From Undibacterium sp. (GTDB taxonomy: Bacteria > Pseudomonadota > Gammaproteobacteria > Burkholderiales > Burkholderiaceae_D): a stretch of 64,000 bases of DNA. Shown piece by piece: positions 1 to 9,030 of this stretch. The notes under the pieces were generated by a model. It searched no databases. It was not told the origin of the DNA and saw only the letters and a list, made by a program, of their open reading frames with translations. Made by a program: the position numbers and the translations under genes. Within the stretch, counting starts at the first letter, position 1. Every line of letters starts with the position of its first letter. The DNA is taken from NCBI GenBank assembly GCA_030645915.1, contig JAUSNO010000033.1, positions 24,522 to 88,521 on the forward strand. The letters run 5' to 3'.

Positions 1-291
1 CTTGTTACGCAGCAGTAAAGTATTGCCTTCGACGATGGTCTCCACTTCAGCCAACAAATTATCGTCGCCCGTTATTTCTACCCGGGAGGCGCCCTCGGCG
101 GTCACCACGACATTAAAGGGGGTGACATTGCTGACGGAGTCAAAGGCACTGACGGTGCGCACTTCGGTAGCGGTTTTGCCGCTGCCTTTAAGCTCGTGCT
201 GGTTGACGCTTACTTCGCATCCGCCCAGCACAATAAGGGCGGCAAATAAAGCCGCAAATGAAACGGAAACTTGTCCTGATGGTCTGATCAT
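1..291 (-). CDS. DUF2807 (GIN-domain) putative lipoprotein, 3' end cut by window
   Basis: The reverse strand reads open from an ATG at 291 to the window edge, giving the first 97 residues. A short signal peptide with hydrophobic core (residues 11-23) ends at LGGC with Cys25, a lipobox-like site with an unusual Gly at -2, so an outer- or inner-membrane lipoprotein is likely. After it come GSGKTATEVRTVSAFDSV and then a VEITGDDNLL stretch, the pattern of the DUF2807 beta-helical head domain. The function of the family is not established. The forward-strand open frame over the same bases lacks family features and is a shadow. The C-terminal part, and any downstream partner, lie outside the window. 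Confidence 0.8.
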   Translation of the reverse strand, partial: MIRPSGQVSVSFAALFAALIVLGGCEVSVNQHELKGSGKTATEVRTVSAFDSVSNVTPFNVVVTAEGASRVEITGDDNLLAEVETIVEGNTLLLRNK

Positions 292-544
292 GGCTGCCTC
301 TGCGTGAGCGATTTTTGTTAATTTGTTTTTAATTTACAGCAAAGCCGTAGACTAAACCAGATCAGAAAAAAATAGTCCAACAGAGCGACAGAAGGTAAAA
401 AACAAGGAATCAGCCGCATAAATACGGGGTAAAGCAGTCGGGGTAAACTAAAATACCATGCTCACCTGAATTTATAATGCGAATAAAAAAGGATCAGCAA
501 TTCTCATATCAAAAAATGAAAAATATTGACGACGTATTTTTTGT

Positions 545-668
545 TTCTTTCGTGCTCTTTTTCGTGCTTTTCGTGTTCAAGGTTTTGATTTGTTTGTCGG
601 CACTTTAAAAGACAATAGCTTTTGGGACACGAAAGGCACGAACAAAGCCGAAAAGCACGAAAGAATGA
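545..668. repeat. Imperfect inverted repeat built of CACGAA units
   Basis: Bases about 545-578 carry repeated TTCGTG units and bases about 634-668 carry repeated CACGAA units, so the two arms are approximately complementary over about 35 bases with a spacer of about 55. It lies in the 450-bp gap between the divergent DUF2807 and epimerase genes. Apart from this and the tandem repeat that follows, I see no gene in 292-741. The repeated units would encode His-Glu-rich peptide (HERHE) if translated, but no ribosome-binding site supports that. Confidence 0.55.
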
Positions 669-674
669 AGCGTT

Positions 675-734
675 AATTTCTGAAGTGAGAATTTCTGAAA
701 TGAGAATTACTGAAATGAGAATTACTGAAAAAGG
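675..734 (+). repeat. Four tandem 15-bp repeats running into the epimerase ribosome-binding site
   Basis: Units at 675-689, 690-704, 705-719 and 720-734 follow AATTWCTGAARTGAG; the last is altered to AATTACTGAAAAAGG and supplies the AAGG of the downstream Shine-Dalgarno. Because the period is 15, the array stays open in the frame of the following gene (ISEVR/ISEMR/ITEMR), but the better start is the ATG at 742. Confidence 0.85.
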
Positions 735-741
735 ATCACGT

Positions 742-1572
742 ATGGACAGCGTTTTACTCAAGACCATGGACGGCGCCACCGCCAGTATCACCACGCATGG
801 TGCGCACCTCTGTTCCTGGATACCTGCTGGCGGCAAAGAGCAACTATTCCTGAGTAAAACCTCAGAGCTGCGCGAAGGCGTGCCGATCCGCGGTGGCGTG
901 CCGGTGATTTTTCCGCAGTTTTCCGGCCTCGGGTGTTTGCCAAAACACGGTTTTGCGCGCACCGCGATCTGGCGTTTGGTCCGATCCGGCCAGCTCGCAA
1001 CGGGTGCGGCGCAAGCCGTTTTTGAGCTACAGGAAAACATCGCCAGTTTGCAGCTATGGCCGCAGGTGTTCAAGGCAGAACTGGTGGTGACGATTGCCGG
1101 CGATACCCTGCAAATCGATCTGGCGGTCGTGAATAATGGCGACACCGCATTCAGCTTTACCTGCGCCTTGCACACCTATTGCGCGGTCGAGCAGATTGCC
1201 GATGTGCAGCTGCATGGGCTGGCGGGTTTGCGCTATCGCGATATGGTGAGCAATACCAATGACAATCTTGAAAGCAACGACAGCCTGTTGATTTGCGGTG
1301 AGGTCGACAGGATTTATGCCGATCTGCCAGCGCCGGTGGAACTGCGTCAGCCGCATCAGACAACCATCATCAGCCAGACCGGTTTTGTCGATGCCGTGAT
1401 ATGGAACCCCGGCGCGGAAAAAGGCGCTACCCTGGCCGATCTGGAAGCTGGCGGTTACCAGCGCATGGTGTGCGTCGAGGCGGCTGCCATCTTGCGCCCG
1501 ATCCAGCTGGCTGCCGGATTGTCGTGGACGGGTTCGCAGACCTTGCGCGTACTGCCTGCGCTCGATGCGTAG
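742..1572 (+). CDS. D-hexose-6-phosphate epimerase (YeaD family, aldose 1-epimerase fold)
   Basis: The 276-residue product matches the YeaD/COG0676 glucose-6-phosphate 1-epimerase family. It has an early GAHLCSW strand, the IRGGVPVIFPQF substrate-loop motif (about residues 51-62), PKHGFAR with the catalytic-type histidine shortly after, and a C-terminal region with NPG and MVCVEAA. The family interconverts alpha and beta anomers of hexose-6-phosphates in the cytosol. The start at 742 is chosen because AAGGA lies at the right distance. An upstream in-frame extension to 622 is only repeat sequence. No operon partner is close; the next gene begins 141 bases later behind small hairpins. Confidence 0.9.
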   Translation: MDSVLLKTMDGATASITTHGAHLCSWIPAGGKEQLFLSKTSELREGVPIRGGVPVIFPQFSGLGCLPKHGFARTAIWRLVRSGQLATGAAQAVFELQENIASLQLWPQVFKAELVVTIAGDTLQIDLAVVNNGDTAFSFTCALHTYCAVEQIADVQLHGLAGLRYRDMVSNTNDNLESNDSLLICGEVDRIYADLPAPVELRQPHQTTIISQTGFVDAVIWNPGAEKGATLADLEAGGYQRMVCVEAAAILRPIQLAAGLSWTGSQTLRVLPALDA

Positions 1573-1713
1573 CGGCGTCGTTTAATCATTATTTAAATAT
1601 ACTCCCTTAAATATTTATAAAATAATGCCAATCTCGCACGTTAATCGTGCATATTGAAAATATACCTGGGAGGAGTATGTTATTTCTCCTCTTGTCACCT
1701 TAGGAAAACCCCT

Positions 1714-4479
1714 ATGCAAGTCACCGTACCTGCTGCGCTTCAGACAGCTCAGGCCTCTCGTATTGTTCCGCGCCTTTGTGGTCAGCTAATGCTGGGGGCG
1801 GCATTGCTGTCCGGTGTCCAGGTGGCGTGGGCGGAAGCCTTGCCCCAGGGCGTGACGCAGATCACCCACGTCGAAGGCATCACCGAATATCGCCTGCAAA
1901 ACGGCCTGAAGGTATTGCTGATGCCCGATGCGTCCAAGCCTACCGTCACGGTCAATGTGACTTACCTGGTCGGCTCGCGGCATGAAAATTATGGCGAAAC
2001 CGGCATGGCCCATTTGCTCGAACACCTGATGTTCAAAGGCACGCCAAAGAACCCCAGGATCACCGAGCAATTCAATCAGCGCGGCATGCGCATGAACGGC
2101 ACCACCTCGCTCGACCGCACCAATTATTACGAACTGTTTCAGGCCAGCGACGACAATCTGCAATGGGCGCTGGCGATGGAAGCGGACCGCATGGTCAATT
2201 CCCATATCGCGCAAAAAGATCTCGATTCCGAGATGACGGTGGTGCGCAACGAGTACGAGAGCGGCGAAAACTCACCCGGTGGCGTCTTGATGAAACGCCT
2301 GCAAAGCGTGGCCTACGACTGGCACAATTATGGCCACTCCACCATCGGCAACCGCAGCGATATCGAGAACGTCAGGATCGCCAACCTGCAGGCGTTTTAT
2401 CGCACCTACTATCAACCGGACAATGCGGTATTGCTGGTGGCCGGCAAGTTCGACCAGGGCCAGACTCTGGGCTGGATCGCCAGTTCGTTTGGCATGATCG
2501 CCAAGCCTGCGCGCAGCCTGCCCAGCTTCTGGACTGCCGAACCAAGCCAGGACGGCGAGCGCAGTGTTGTGGTGCGGCGCAAGGGCGATGTGCAGCTCGT
2601 CATGATGGCGTACAAGGTGCCCGCCGCGCTGCATCCTGACCGGGAAGCCATCGATTTTGCCGGCAGCATTCTGGCCGGTGCGCCACACGGTCGCCTGCAC
2701 AAGCAATTGGTAGAAACCGGCAAAGTGGTGCAGGTATTTTCTACCGGTGTGGGCAGCGTGGCCAGCGGCTTGAAAATTATCGGCGCCGTGGTGAAGAAGG
2801 GCGAATCAGTCGACGTGGCAAAAGACATACTGGTCGCGGGGATAGATGATTTCAAAAAAAATCCGCCGACCAAAGAAGAGATAGACAGAGTCAAGCGCGA
2901 GAGCGCCAACACCTACGAAAAAATCCTCAACAATCACGAGGCGCTAGGTGTCGGCATGTCGGAATACATCGCCATGGGTGACTGGCGCTATTTCTTCAAG
3001 GACAGGGACGATACTGGCCTGGTGACTTCAGAACAGGTCAACGCTGCCGCCAGGCGCTACCTGGTGCGCGACAACCGTACGGTAGGCATGTTCATTCCGG
3101 AAGATGCACCGCAACGCGCCGACATCCCCGTTGCGCCAAGCATGGCCGAAGCGATGAAGGACTTCATCGCCAAGGAGACCACCCTGAGCGCCGAGGTGTT
3201 TGACCCAAGCCCTGCCAATCTCGACCGGCGTACCCAGCGCAGCACGATAGGCGGTCTGCAGCTTGCCCTGCTGCCGAAGAAGACGCGCGGCGAAACGGTC
3301 AACGTCGCGCTGAACCTGCACTGGGGCGATGAGAAGACGCTCTTCGGCAAAAAACATCTGGCTTCTTTTGCCGGCAATTTACTCGCCACCGGCACCAGCA
3401 AATTTTCACGCGCGCAGCTGACGGACGAATTTTCCAAATTGAAAATCAGCGGCGGCCTGTATTCGTTCCAGACTACCAGGACCAATTTGCCCGCAGCGCT
3501 GGCGCTGATCGCACATGTGGTGCGGGAAGCCAATTTCCCCGAAGCTGAATTCAGGCAAGGCCGCGAGCGTGCGCTGGTCGCGCTGGAAGGGCGCCGCAAC
3601 GAACCGGCTAGCGTCGCCAATAGCGCGCTGGCGCAGCATTTTAACCGCTATCCCAAGGGCGATTTCCGCGCCGCAGAAAGCCTTGACGAGAGCCTGGCCA
3701 GCATCAAGGCCCTGAAACTCGACGACATCAAGGCCTACCACCAGCAGTTTTACGGCGCCTCAAAAGGTGAGTTGTCGATCGTCGGAGATTTTGATGTCGA
3801 CAGCACCCGGCAGGCCATAGAAAAAGCCTTTTCCAGCTGGCGCAGCGCCATGCCCTATGCGCGCCTGGTGAGCCACAGAGAAATGATTCCGGCCATCCGC
3901 CAGCGCTTTAATACACCCGATAAAGAGAACGGCTATTACATCAGTCGCATGAATCTGGTGTTGCGTGAAGACGATGACGATTTCCCCGCCTTGCGTATGG
4001 CCAATTACATTTTCGGCGGCGGTGCCGGATTGAATTCGCGCCTGATGGAAAGGCTGCGCCAGAAAGATGGCTTATCGTATGGCGGCAGCTCCAGCCTGTC
4101 GGCCGGCGAGATTGATCCGGACGGCAGTTTCGGCATCAGCGCGATAGCCGCACCCCACAATCTCGCCAAGCTGGAAGCAGCGATCAGCGAAGAATTGCAA
4201 CGCGCATGCAAAGACGGCTTCACCGCAGAAGAACTGGCGCGCGCCAAATCGGGTTTGCTGCAGCAAAGGCTGCAAGGCAGAACTACCGATGGCAGCGTGG
4301 CGGGCGGTTGGAACGTCAATCTGTATCTCGCACGCAGCTGGGCATGGACGCAGGTAATGGACGATAAATTGAACGCCTTGACGCTGGCACAGGTCAATGC
4401 AGCGTTCAGGAAATACATCGATCCGGACCAGATGAGCGTGTTTATCGCCGGCGACGAGACGAAGATGAAGGCCGATTAA
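1714..4479 (+). CDS. Exported M16 family zinc metallopeptidase, two-lobed (pitrilysin-like)
   Basis: The product is 921 residues with an N-terminal signal peptide (hydrophobic stretch about 24-38, likely cut after AWA at 40), so it acts in the periplasm. The inverted zinc motif HLLEH is at residues 100-104, and the distal glutamate is expected in the NEYESGEN segment about 75 residues later, so the first half is catalytic. The second half (from about 480) is a second M16 lobe without HxxEH, with the R/Y-type substrate region near GLSYGGS. M16 enzymes cut short unfolded peptides in a closed chamber. ATG 1714 follows TAGGAAAA; an upstream TTG at 1654 is less likely. It stands alone, unlike the split M16 pair at 33961-36685. 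Confidence 0.92.
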   Translation: MQVTVPAALQTAQASRIVPRLCGQLMLGAALLSGVQVAWAEALPQGVTQITHVEGITEYRLQNGLKVLLMPDASKPTVTVNVTYLVGSRHENYGETGMAHLLEHLMFKGTPKNPRITEQFNQRGMRMNGTTSLDRTNYYELFQASDDNLQWALAMEADRMVNSHIAQKDLDSEMTVVRNEYESGENSPGGVLMKRLQSVAYDWHNYGHSTIGNRSDIENVRIANLQAFYRTYYQPDNAVLLVAGKFDQGQTLGWIASSFGMIAKPARSLPSFWTAEPSQDGERSVVVRRKGDVQLVMMAYKVPAALHPDREAIDFAGSILAGAPHGRLHKQLVETGKVVQVFSTGVGSVASGLKIIGAVVKKGESVDVAKDILVAGIDDFKKNPPTKEEIDRVKRESANTYEKILNNHEALGVGMSEYIAMGDWRYFFKDRDDTGLVTSEQVNAAARRYLVRDNRTVGMFIPEDAPQRADIPVAPSMAEAMKDFIAKETTLSAEVFDPSPANLDRRTQRSTIGGLQLALLPKKTRGETVNVALNLHWGDEKTLFGKKHLASFAGNLLATGTSKFSRAQLTDEFSKLKISGGLYSFQTTRTNLPAALALIAHVVREANFPEAEFRQGRERALVALEGRRNEPASVANSALAQHFNRYPKGDFRAAESLDESLASIKALKLDDIKAYHQQFYGASKGELSIVGDFDVDSTRQAIEKAFSSWRSAMPYARLVSHREMIPAIRQRFNTPDKENGYYISRMNLVLREDDDDFPALRMANYIFGGGAGLNSRLMERLRQKDGLSYGGSSSLSAGEIDPDGSFGISAIAAPHNLAKLEAAISEELQRACKDGFTAEELARAKSGLLQQRLQGRTTDGSVAGGWNVNLYLARSWAWTQVMDDKLNALTLAQVNAAFRKYIDPDQMSVFIAGDETKMKAD

Positions 4480-4658
4480 AATTAGTTTTTCTTGAGATGC
4501 GCGGGGCTGATGTCTTCCGTAGCCAATTTGTATTTTTATGTGTGACTGCAGCATTGAGTGTTATTTCTTAACGTAGTCGACCAGTGGGTCGATGCGATCC
4601 TGCATGACAGCAAGGGTATAAGCGATAGATATTCGGCTGATTTTTTTGGAATTATTTT

Positions 4659-5672
4659 ATGCAATCGGATCAATTATCTTATGGCTCGGATTTATCTGGC
4701 CTGATATGCGGCTATGTGTTTGAGCGCAATCAGGCCGGGCAGGCCATACACACCAAGGAAGCCTTGCAGTGGCTGCAAATGGATCAGCATGACGATTCGT
4801 TCATCTGGCTGCATTTCAATTTGTCCAATGTGTCGGCCGAAAAATGGTTGCATGAACACCTGGATTTACCCGACGAATTCTACGAAACCCTGCATGAAGG
4901 TTCGCGTTCCACCCGTATCGAGCACGCTGATCACAGCCTGATTGCGGTCGTTAATGATGTGTTGCATGATTTTGCGTTTGAAGCTTCCGATATTGCCACC
5001 TTGTGGCTCAATGTCACCAGCAACATCATGATCAGCGCACGCCGCAAGCCCTTGCAATCGGTCGATCGCCTGCGCAATGCGGTGAACCACGGCGAGGCGT
5101 TTCATTCGCCGACAGAATTGCTCACGCATCTGCTGCGCGATCAGGCCGATGTGCTGATCGGCATCGTGCGCAATACGATCAAAAAAGTGGACGATATCGA
5201 AGACCATCTGCTGGCCGACCGGCTCAATCACAAGCGCGCCAATCTGGGCGAGCTGCGCCGTGTGCTGGTGCGTCTGCAACGACTGCTGGCACCAGAACCG
5301 GCCGCGCTGTTTCGCCTGCTGCACAGCCCGCCGGTCTGGGTAGCCGAGAGCGACGTGCAGGAGCTGCGCCAGTCGACCGAAGAGTTTGCCGTGGTGCTGA
5401 GCGACATGGCCTCGCTGCAGGAGCGCATCAAGTTGCTGCAGGAAGAAATCGCCGCCAGCGTCAACGAACAAAACAACCGTTCGCTGTTCGTGTTAACCAT
5501 CGTCACCGTGTTGGCCTTGCCGATCAATATCATCGCCGGTTTGCTGGGCATGAATGTCGGCGGCATCCCGCTGGCGCAGCACGAATACGGTTTCTGGATA
5601 GTCGCGGCAATCGTGGCTACCTTCACCGTGATCGCAGGATGGTTACTATTGACGAAAAACACCAGGGACTAA
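4659..5672 (+). CDS. ZntB-like CorA-family divalent metal transporter
   Basis: The 337-residue protein has a large soluble N-terminal domain (1-270) followed by two transmembrane helices. GMNVGGIPL lies at residues 297-305 between the helices; the GMN tripeptide is the selectivity loop of the CorA superfamily. The N-terminus (LSGLICGYVF, WLHFNLSNV, LPDEFYETL) resembles ZntB more than CorA, which suggests Zn2+ transport rather than Mg2+, though cation choice cannot be read with certainty. CorA-type proteins work as homopentamers in the inner membrane. The stop codon is 2 bases before the next ATG, so it is co-transcribed with the SirB2 gene. Confidence 0.9.
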   Translation: MQSDQLSYGSDLSGLICGYVFERNQAGQAIHTKEALQWLQMDQHDDSFIWLHFNLSNVSAEKWLHEHLDLPDEFYETLHEGSRSTRIEHADHSLIAVVNDVLHDFAFEASDIATLWLNVTSNIMISARRKPLQSVDRLRNAVNHGEAFHSPTELLTHLLRDQADVLIGIVRNTIKKVDDIEDHLLADRLNHKRANLGELRRVLVRLQRLLAPEPAALFRLLHSPPVWVAESDVQELRQSTEEFAVVLSDMASLQERIKLLQEEIAASVNEQNNRSLFVLTIVTVLALPINIIAGLLGMNVGGIPLAQHEYGFWIVAAIVATFTVIAGWLLLTKNTRD

Positions 5673-5674
5673 GC

Positions 5675-6055
5675 ATGCCTAGCTATATCGCCATCAAACA
5701 TTTACACATGACATCTGCGGCCATCAGCGGATTGTTTTTTATCGTGCGCGGCATCTGGAAAATGCGCGGCTCCGCCATGTTGCAGCAGCGCTGGGTGCGC
5801 ATCGTGCCGCATCTGGTCGATACGGTCCTGCTGGCCAGCGCCCTCGCCATGGTGTTCTGGAGCGGCCAGTACCCGTTTCAGCAAGGCTGGCTGAGCGCCA
5901 AGGTGCTCGCTTTGCTTGGCTATATCGTGCTGGGCAGCATCGCGCTCAAGCGCGGCAAAACCCCGTTGGGCAGAACCCTGGCATTCGCCGCCGCCATCGT
6001 GGTGTTTGCCTATATCGTGGCGGTGGCTTTGACGCGGCAAGTTCTGCCCTTTTAA
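5675..6055 (+). CDS. SirB2 family small integral membrane protein
   Basis: The 126-residue protein has four predicted hydrophobic segments (about 14-28, 47-65, 75-92, 100-120) and the SirB2 hallmarks KHLHMTSAAISGLFF at the start, RGIWKM, and PHLVDTVLL. The family function is unclear; the name derives from an old Salmonella locus. The ATG at 5675 lies 2 bases after the ZntB stop. The longer open frame extending back to 5003 overlaps zntB out of frame and is a shadow. The operon ends here: a REP-like hairpin element follows. Confidence 0.88.
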   Translation: MPSYIAIKHLHMTSAAISGLFFIVRGIWKMRGSAMLQQRWVRIVPHLVDTVLLASALAMVFWSGQYPFQQGWLSAKVLALLGYIVLGSIALKRGKTPLGRTLAFAAAIVVFAYIVAVALTRQVLPF

Positions 6056-6088
6056 GCTTCTTTACAGTGATGAATTGTCACTGACGGC

Positions 6089-6178
6089 AGGCCCACAACG
6101 CCCTATTCATGCGGGTTTGCAGCCACTCTGCCCTGCAAGGCGCATGGGTGTTGCGCTCCGCCTAGTGCGTGCTGGCCT
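6089..6178. repeat. REP-like imperfect hairpin (copy 1)
   Basis: Arms beginning AGGCC at 6089 and ending GGCCT at 6178 fold on each other. Inside, CATGCG and TTTGCAG pair with CTGCAA and CGCATG. The core TCATGCGGGTTTGCAG and the arm element TAGTGCGTG recur at 28843-28917, 45942-46019 and 46210-46282. It sits between the convergent sirB2 and GMC oxidoreductase genes, a usual place for such elements. Confidence 0.7.
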
Positions 6179-6202
6179 TGCCTATTTTTAAATTTATAAT
6201 AA

Positions 6203-7810
6203 CTACAAGCCTGCCCTGATCATATCGGCGGCCTTTTCTCCTATCATCATGCTCGGTGCGTTGGTGTTGCCGCCGATTAAAGTCGGCATGATGGAGGCAT
6301 CGACCACGCGTATCCCTTCCAGCCCGTGCACGCGCAATGCGGGATCGACTACCGCCATCGCATCGACCCCCATCTTGCAGGTGCCGACCGGGTGATACAC
6401 GGTGTCGCTGTACTGGCGCAAGGTGGCGCGGATCTGGTCGTCGCTGTGCACATTTTCCGTCAGAAAATCGCTCTCGCGCATGGCCAGCATGGCGGGCGCA
6501 TCCATGATCTTGCGGGTCAGCTTGAAGCCCTTGAGCAAGGTTTCGATATCGTCAGGATGTTCCAGAAAACGCGGATTGATCAGCGGCGCCGCCAGCGGGT
6601 CCTTGCTGGCCAGCGTGACTTCGCCGACGCTCTTGGGACGCAGCAGGCAGACGTGGCAAGAATAACCGTGGCCCAGGTGCAGCTTGCGCGCATGGTCGTC
6701 GATCATGGCGATCACGAAATGCAATTGGATATCGGGCATAGACAAGGCCGGATCAGTTTTCAGGAAGGCGCCGCCTTCGGCACCGTTGGACGTCAGCATG
6801 CCGCGCCTGTGCTGTTGATAGCGCCAGAATTCGCGTGCCATGCGCACGCTGCCGCCGGCAGAAATGCCGAGCAAATCGAGGCTCCTGGCGCGATACTTGA
6901 AAACGAAATCCGGATGGTCCTGCAGGTTTTGCCCGACGCCCGGTAAATCATGCACCACGGGGATATCCAGCGCCTGCAAGGCCTTGCCATCACCGACGCC
7001 GGACAGCATCAGCAACTGCGGCGTCTGCAATGCGCCGGCCGCCAGCAAGATTTCGCGCCTGGCGCGCAGGCTGCGTTTCTGCCCATTCTGAATGTACTCG
7101 ACACCGACCGCGCGCTTGCCTTCAAACACGATGCGCGTGACGTGGCAGCCGGTTTCTACCGTCAGATTGGCGCGCTTGCCCATGTGCGGATGCAGATACG
7201 CGCGCGCGGCGCTCCAGCGTTCGCCTTCATGTTGCGTGACCTGATAAATGCCGACGCCTTCCTGTTCTTCTCCGTTGAAATCGGGATTGAGCTTGAAGCC
7301 AGCCTGTGTCGCGGCCTGCAGGTAAATTTGTTGAAACGGATTATCAGAACGTAATTCGCCGACGTGCAAAGGACCATCCTGGCCGTGCAAAGGCGCGCCA
7401 AAACTGGCGTTGTTTTCCGAACGCTTGAAGTAGGGCAGGACATCGTCAAACGACCAGCCGGTATTGCCCAGGCTGGCCCAGTGATCGTAATCCCAGCGGT
7501 GGCCGCGGATGTAGGCCATGGCGTTGATTGCCGACGAGCCACCTAGGGTTTTGCCGCGCGGCTGGTAGCCACGCCGGCCGTTCAATCCGGCTTGCGGTAC
7601 GGTCTCAAACGCCCAGTTATTGATCCTGGTCGGCAGCATCGCAGCGACGGCAAAGGGCATCTTGATCAAGACGCTGTCGCCTTTGCCGCCGGCTTCCAGT
7701 ACGGTAACGCTGATGTTTGGGTCTTCCGTCAGCCGTCCGGCCACGGCGCAGCCGCCCGATCCGCCGCCCACCACAATGTAGTCTGTATCGCCTGCAATTA
7801 TTTCGCTCAT
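6203..7810 (-). CDS. GMC family FAD-dependent oxidoreductase (choline / alcohol dehydrogenase type)
   Basis: The 535-residue flavoprotein begins with the dinucleotide-binding stretch YIVVGGGSGGCAVAGRL (about residues 11-27). It carries the GMC signature 1 region GYQPRGKTLGGSSAIN (about 74-90), signature 2 GALQTPQLLMLSG, and near the C-terminus YHPVGTCKMG with the catalytic histidine, then GGNTNAPSMMIGEKAAD. The family oxidises alcohols (choline, long-chain or polyethylene-glycol-type) to aldehydes. Sequence alone does not fix the substrate; no betaine-aldehyde dehydrogenase lies nearby, which argues against a simple betA role. ATG 7810 is preferred; a 36-residue upstream extension is not GMC-like. 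It is divergent from an AraC regulator, its likely controller. Confidence 0.92.
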   Translation of the reverse strand: MSEIIAGDTDYIVVGGGSGGCAVAGRLTEDPNISVTVLEAGGKGDSVLIKMPFAVAAMLPTRINNWAFETVPQAGLNGRRGYQPRGKTLGGSSAINAMAYIRGHRWDYDHWASLGNTGWSFDDVLPYFKRSENNASFGAPLHGQDGPLHVGELRSDNPFQQIYLQAATQAGFKLNPDFNGEEQEGVGIYQVTQHEGERWSAARAYLHPHMGKRANLTVETGCHVTRIVFEGKRAVGVEYIQNGQKRSLRARREILLAAGALQTPQLLMLSGVGDGKALQALDIPVVHDLPGVGQNLQDHPDFVFKYRARSLDLLGISAGGSVRMAREFWRYQQHRRGMLTSNGAEGGAFLKTDPALSMPDIQLHFVIAMIDDHARKLHLGHGYSCHVCLLRPKSVGEVTLASKDPLAAPLINPRFLEHPDDIETLLKGFKLTRKIMDAPAMLAMRESDFLTENVHSDDQIRATLRQYSDTVYHPVGTCKMGVDAMAVVDPALRVHGLEGIRVVDASIMPTLIGGNTNAPSMMIGEKAADMIRAGL

Positions 7811-7935
7811 GTCTCGTCTCGAATTAGTATTATTATTTGGGATTGATTTGTATTCTCCAAAGCAGCCAGTACTTTGATGATTAATCTTAGTCCCAGAGTG
7901 ATTTTTATGTAAGGACATTTACTGCCAGCCTGACC

Positions 7936-9003
7936 ATGCCGCACTTTTCCGCATCACTTCCTCCACAATCCTTGCCTTCCGTACTATCGGTGCAGGATGC
8001 CATTTTTCCGGCCCATCCTTTCGGCGGTTTGTTTGCGCTTGGGCGCGAAAATAACTGGCGCTTGCATGAGATGTTTCCGGCATTTGAGGTCGATGCGCTG
8101 GGGCGCCCGAGTGCGGCAGTGCGCATCAGCTATTTGCAGGCACGCGAGAGTTTGCTATTGGCAAAACATCTTGGCGGCGCCGATCTGGGCATACTTTCGG
8201 GCAGCCGCAAGGCGATTGCCGATCTGGGCGAGATGGGGCAGGGCATGCAGGCGCAGGTGACACTGGGCAAGGCCATCGCTTTCGGGCTGGAATACCAATT
8301 GATTGCCGGCTCCATGCTGCAACTGGAACTGGATATCGGCGCACAGCGGTCCTCCTTGGTATCGCATGCCTTGTTCGATGACCGCGAAGTGCAGGATTTT
8401 CTGGATGCGGATCATCTGGCGACGGCGCTGAACGCCTCGCGCCATTTGCCGTGCCGGCCGCTGCAGGCAGAGCGGGTAGAGCTGCGCGGCAATCTTCATC
8501 TCAGCCGTTCTGCTGCCGAGGATTTTTTTGCCTGTCCGGTGACTGTCGGGGCAGATGTCAGCCGTATCGTCTTCGCTAGCTCAATGCTCGACGCCAGTCT
8601 GGATCACGGCCAGAAAATCGACCCGCAAGATGGTTTTACCTCGACTTTTTTGCGCCAGGCCTGCGAGCGGGAATTGGCCAGTATCGGGGTGCTGGGCAAA
8701 CAGAGCCTGGTGCGGATGCTGGTGGTCATGCAGTGTGAATGCCGCAGCGTGCAGGAAATGGCAACGGCGTTGGATATCAGCGCCCGCTCATTGCATCGCT
8801 TGCTGGTGCGCGAGGGCGCATCGTATTTCCATATTGCCGAGAGCGTCAGGTTTGGGCGCGCCAAGCGTTTGCTGTTAGCCGGAAACAGCACGCAGGAAGT
8901 GGCAGAACAATTGGCGTATTCCGACGAGCGCAGCTTCAGGCGCGCATTTAAACGCTGGACTGCATCAAGCCCTGCCGCCTACCGAAAATCAAGCGAAAAA
9001 TAG
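7936..9003 (+). CDS. AraC family transcriptional regulator (OruR/ArgR-like N-terminal domain)
   Basis: The 355-residue protein has an N-terminal AraC-binding-type domain (about 15-200; LLLAKHLGGADLGILSGSRKAIADLGEMG) and a C-terminal HTH_18 DNA-binding domain (about 265-350; VQEMATALDISARSLHRLL, then STQEVAEQLAYSDERSFRRAFKRWT). This layout matches OruR/MmoR-type activators that often control oxidative catabolic genes. It is transcribed away from the GMC oxidoreductase gene with 125 bases between starts, so regulation of that gene is the simplest inference. No Shine-Dalgarno is obvious before ATG 7936. Convergent with the histidine kinase gene, 27 bases apart. Confidence 0.9.
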   Translation: MPHFSASLPPQSLPSVLSVQDAIFPAHPFGGLFALGRENNWRLHEMFPAFEVDALGRPSAAVRISYLQARESLLLAKHLGGADLGILSGSRKAIADLGEMGQGMQAQVTLGKAIAFGLEYQLIAGSMLQLELDIGAQRSSLVSHALFDDREVQDFLDADHLATALNASRHLPCRPLQAERVELRGNLHLSRSAAEDFFACPVTVGADVSRIVFASSMLDASLDHGQKIDPQDGFTSTFLRQACERELASIGVLGKQSLVRMLVVMQCECRSVQEMATALDISARSLHRLLVREGASYFHIAESVRFGRAKRLLLAGNSTQEVAEQLAYSDERSFRRAFKRWTASSPAAYRKSSEK

Positions 9004-9030
9004 CGCCGCAGCATGTGTGCTGTAAAAAAT

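Noticed and set aside
504..1175. 223-residue reverse-strand frame over the epimerase gene
   Set aside because: Cys/Ser-rich composition without family features; it is the antisense shadow of a well-recognised gene.
1677..1703. Eight-codon leader peptide (MLFLLLSP) before the first M16 gene
   Set aside because: The AGGAG is only 1-3 bases from its ATG, too close for efficient initiation, and the sequence also forms a GAGGAG/CTCCTC hairpin that explains it as well.
5003..5674. N-terminal extension of the SirB2 frame inside zntB
   Set aside because: The upstream part is out of frame with zntB and Arg/Ala-rich; family similarity begins at the ATG at 5675.
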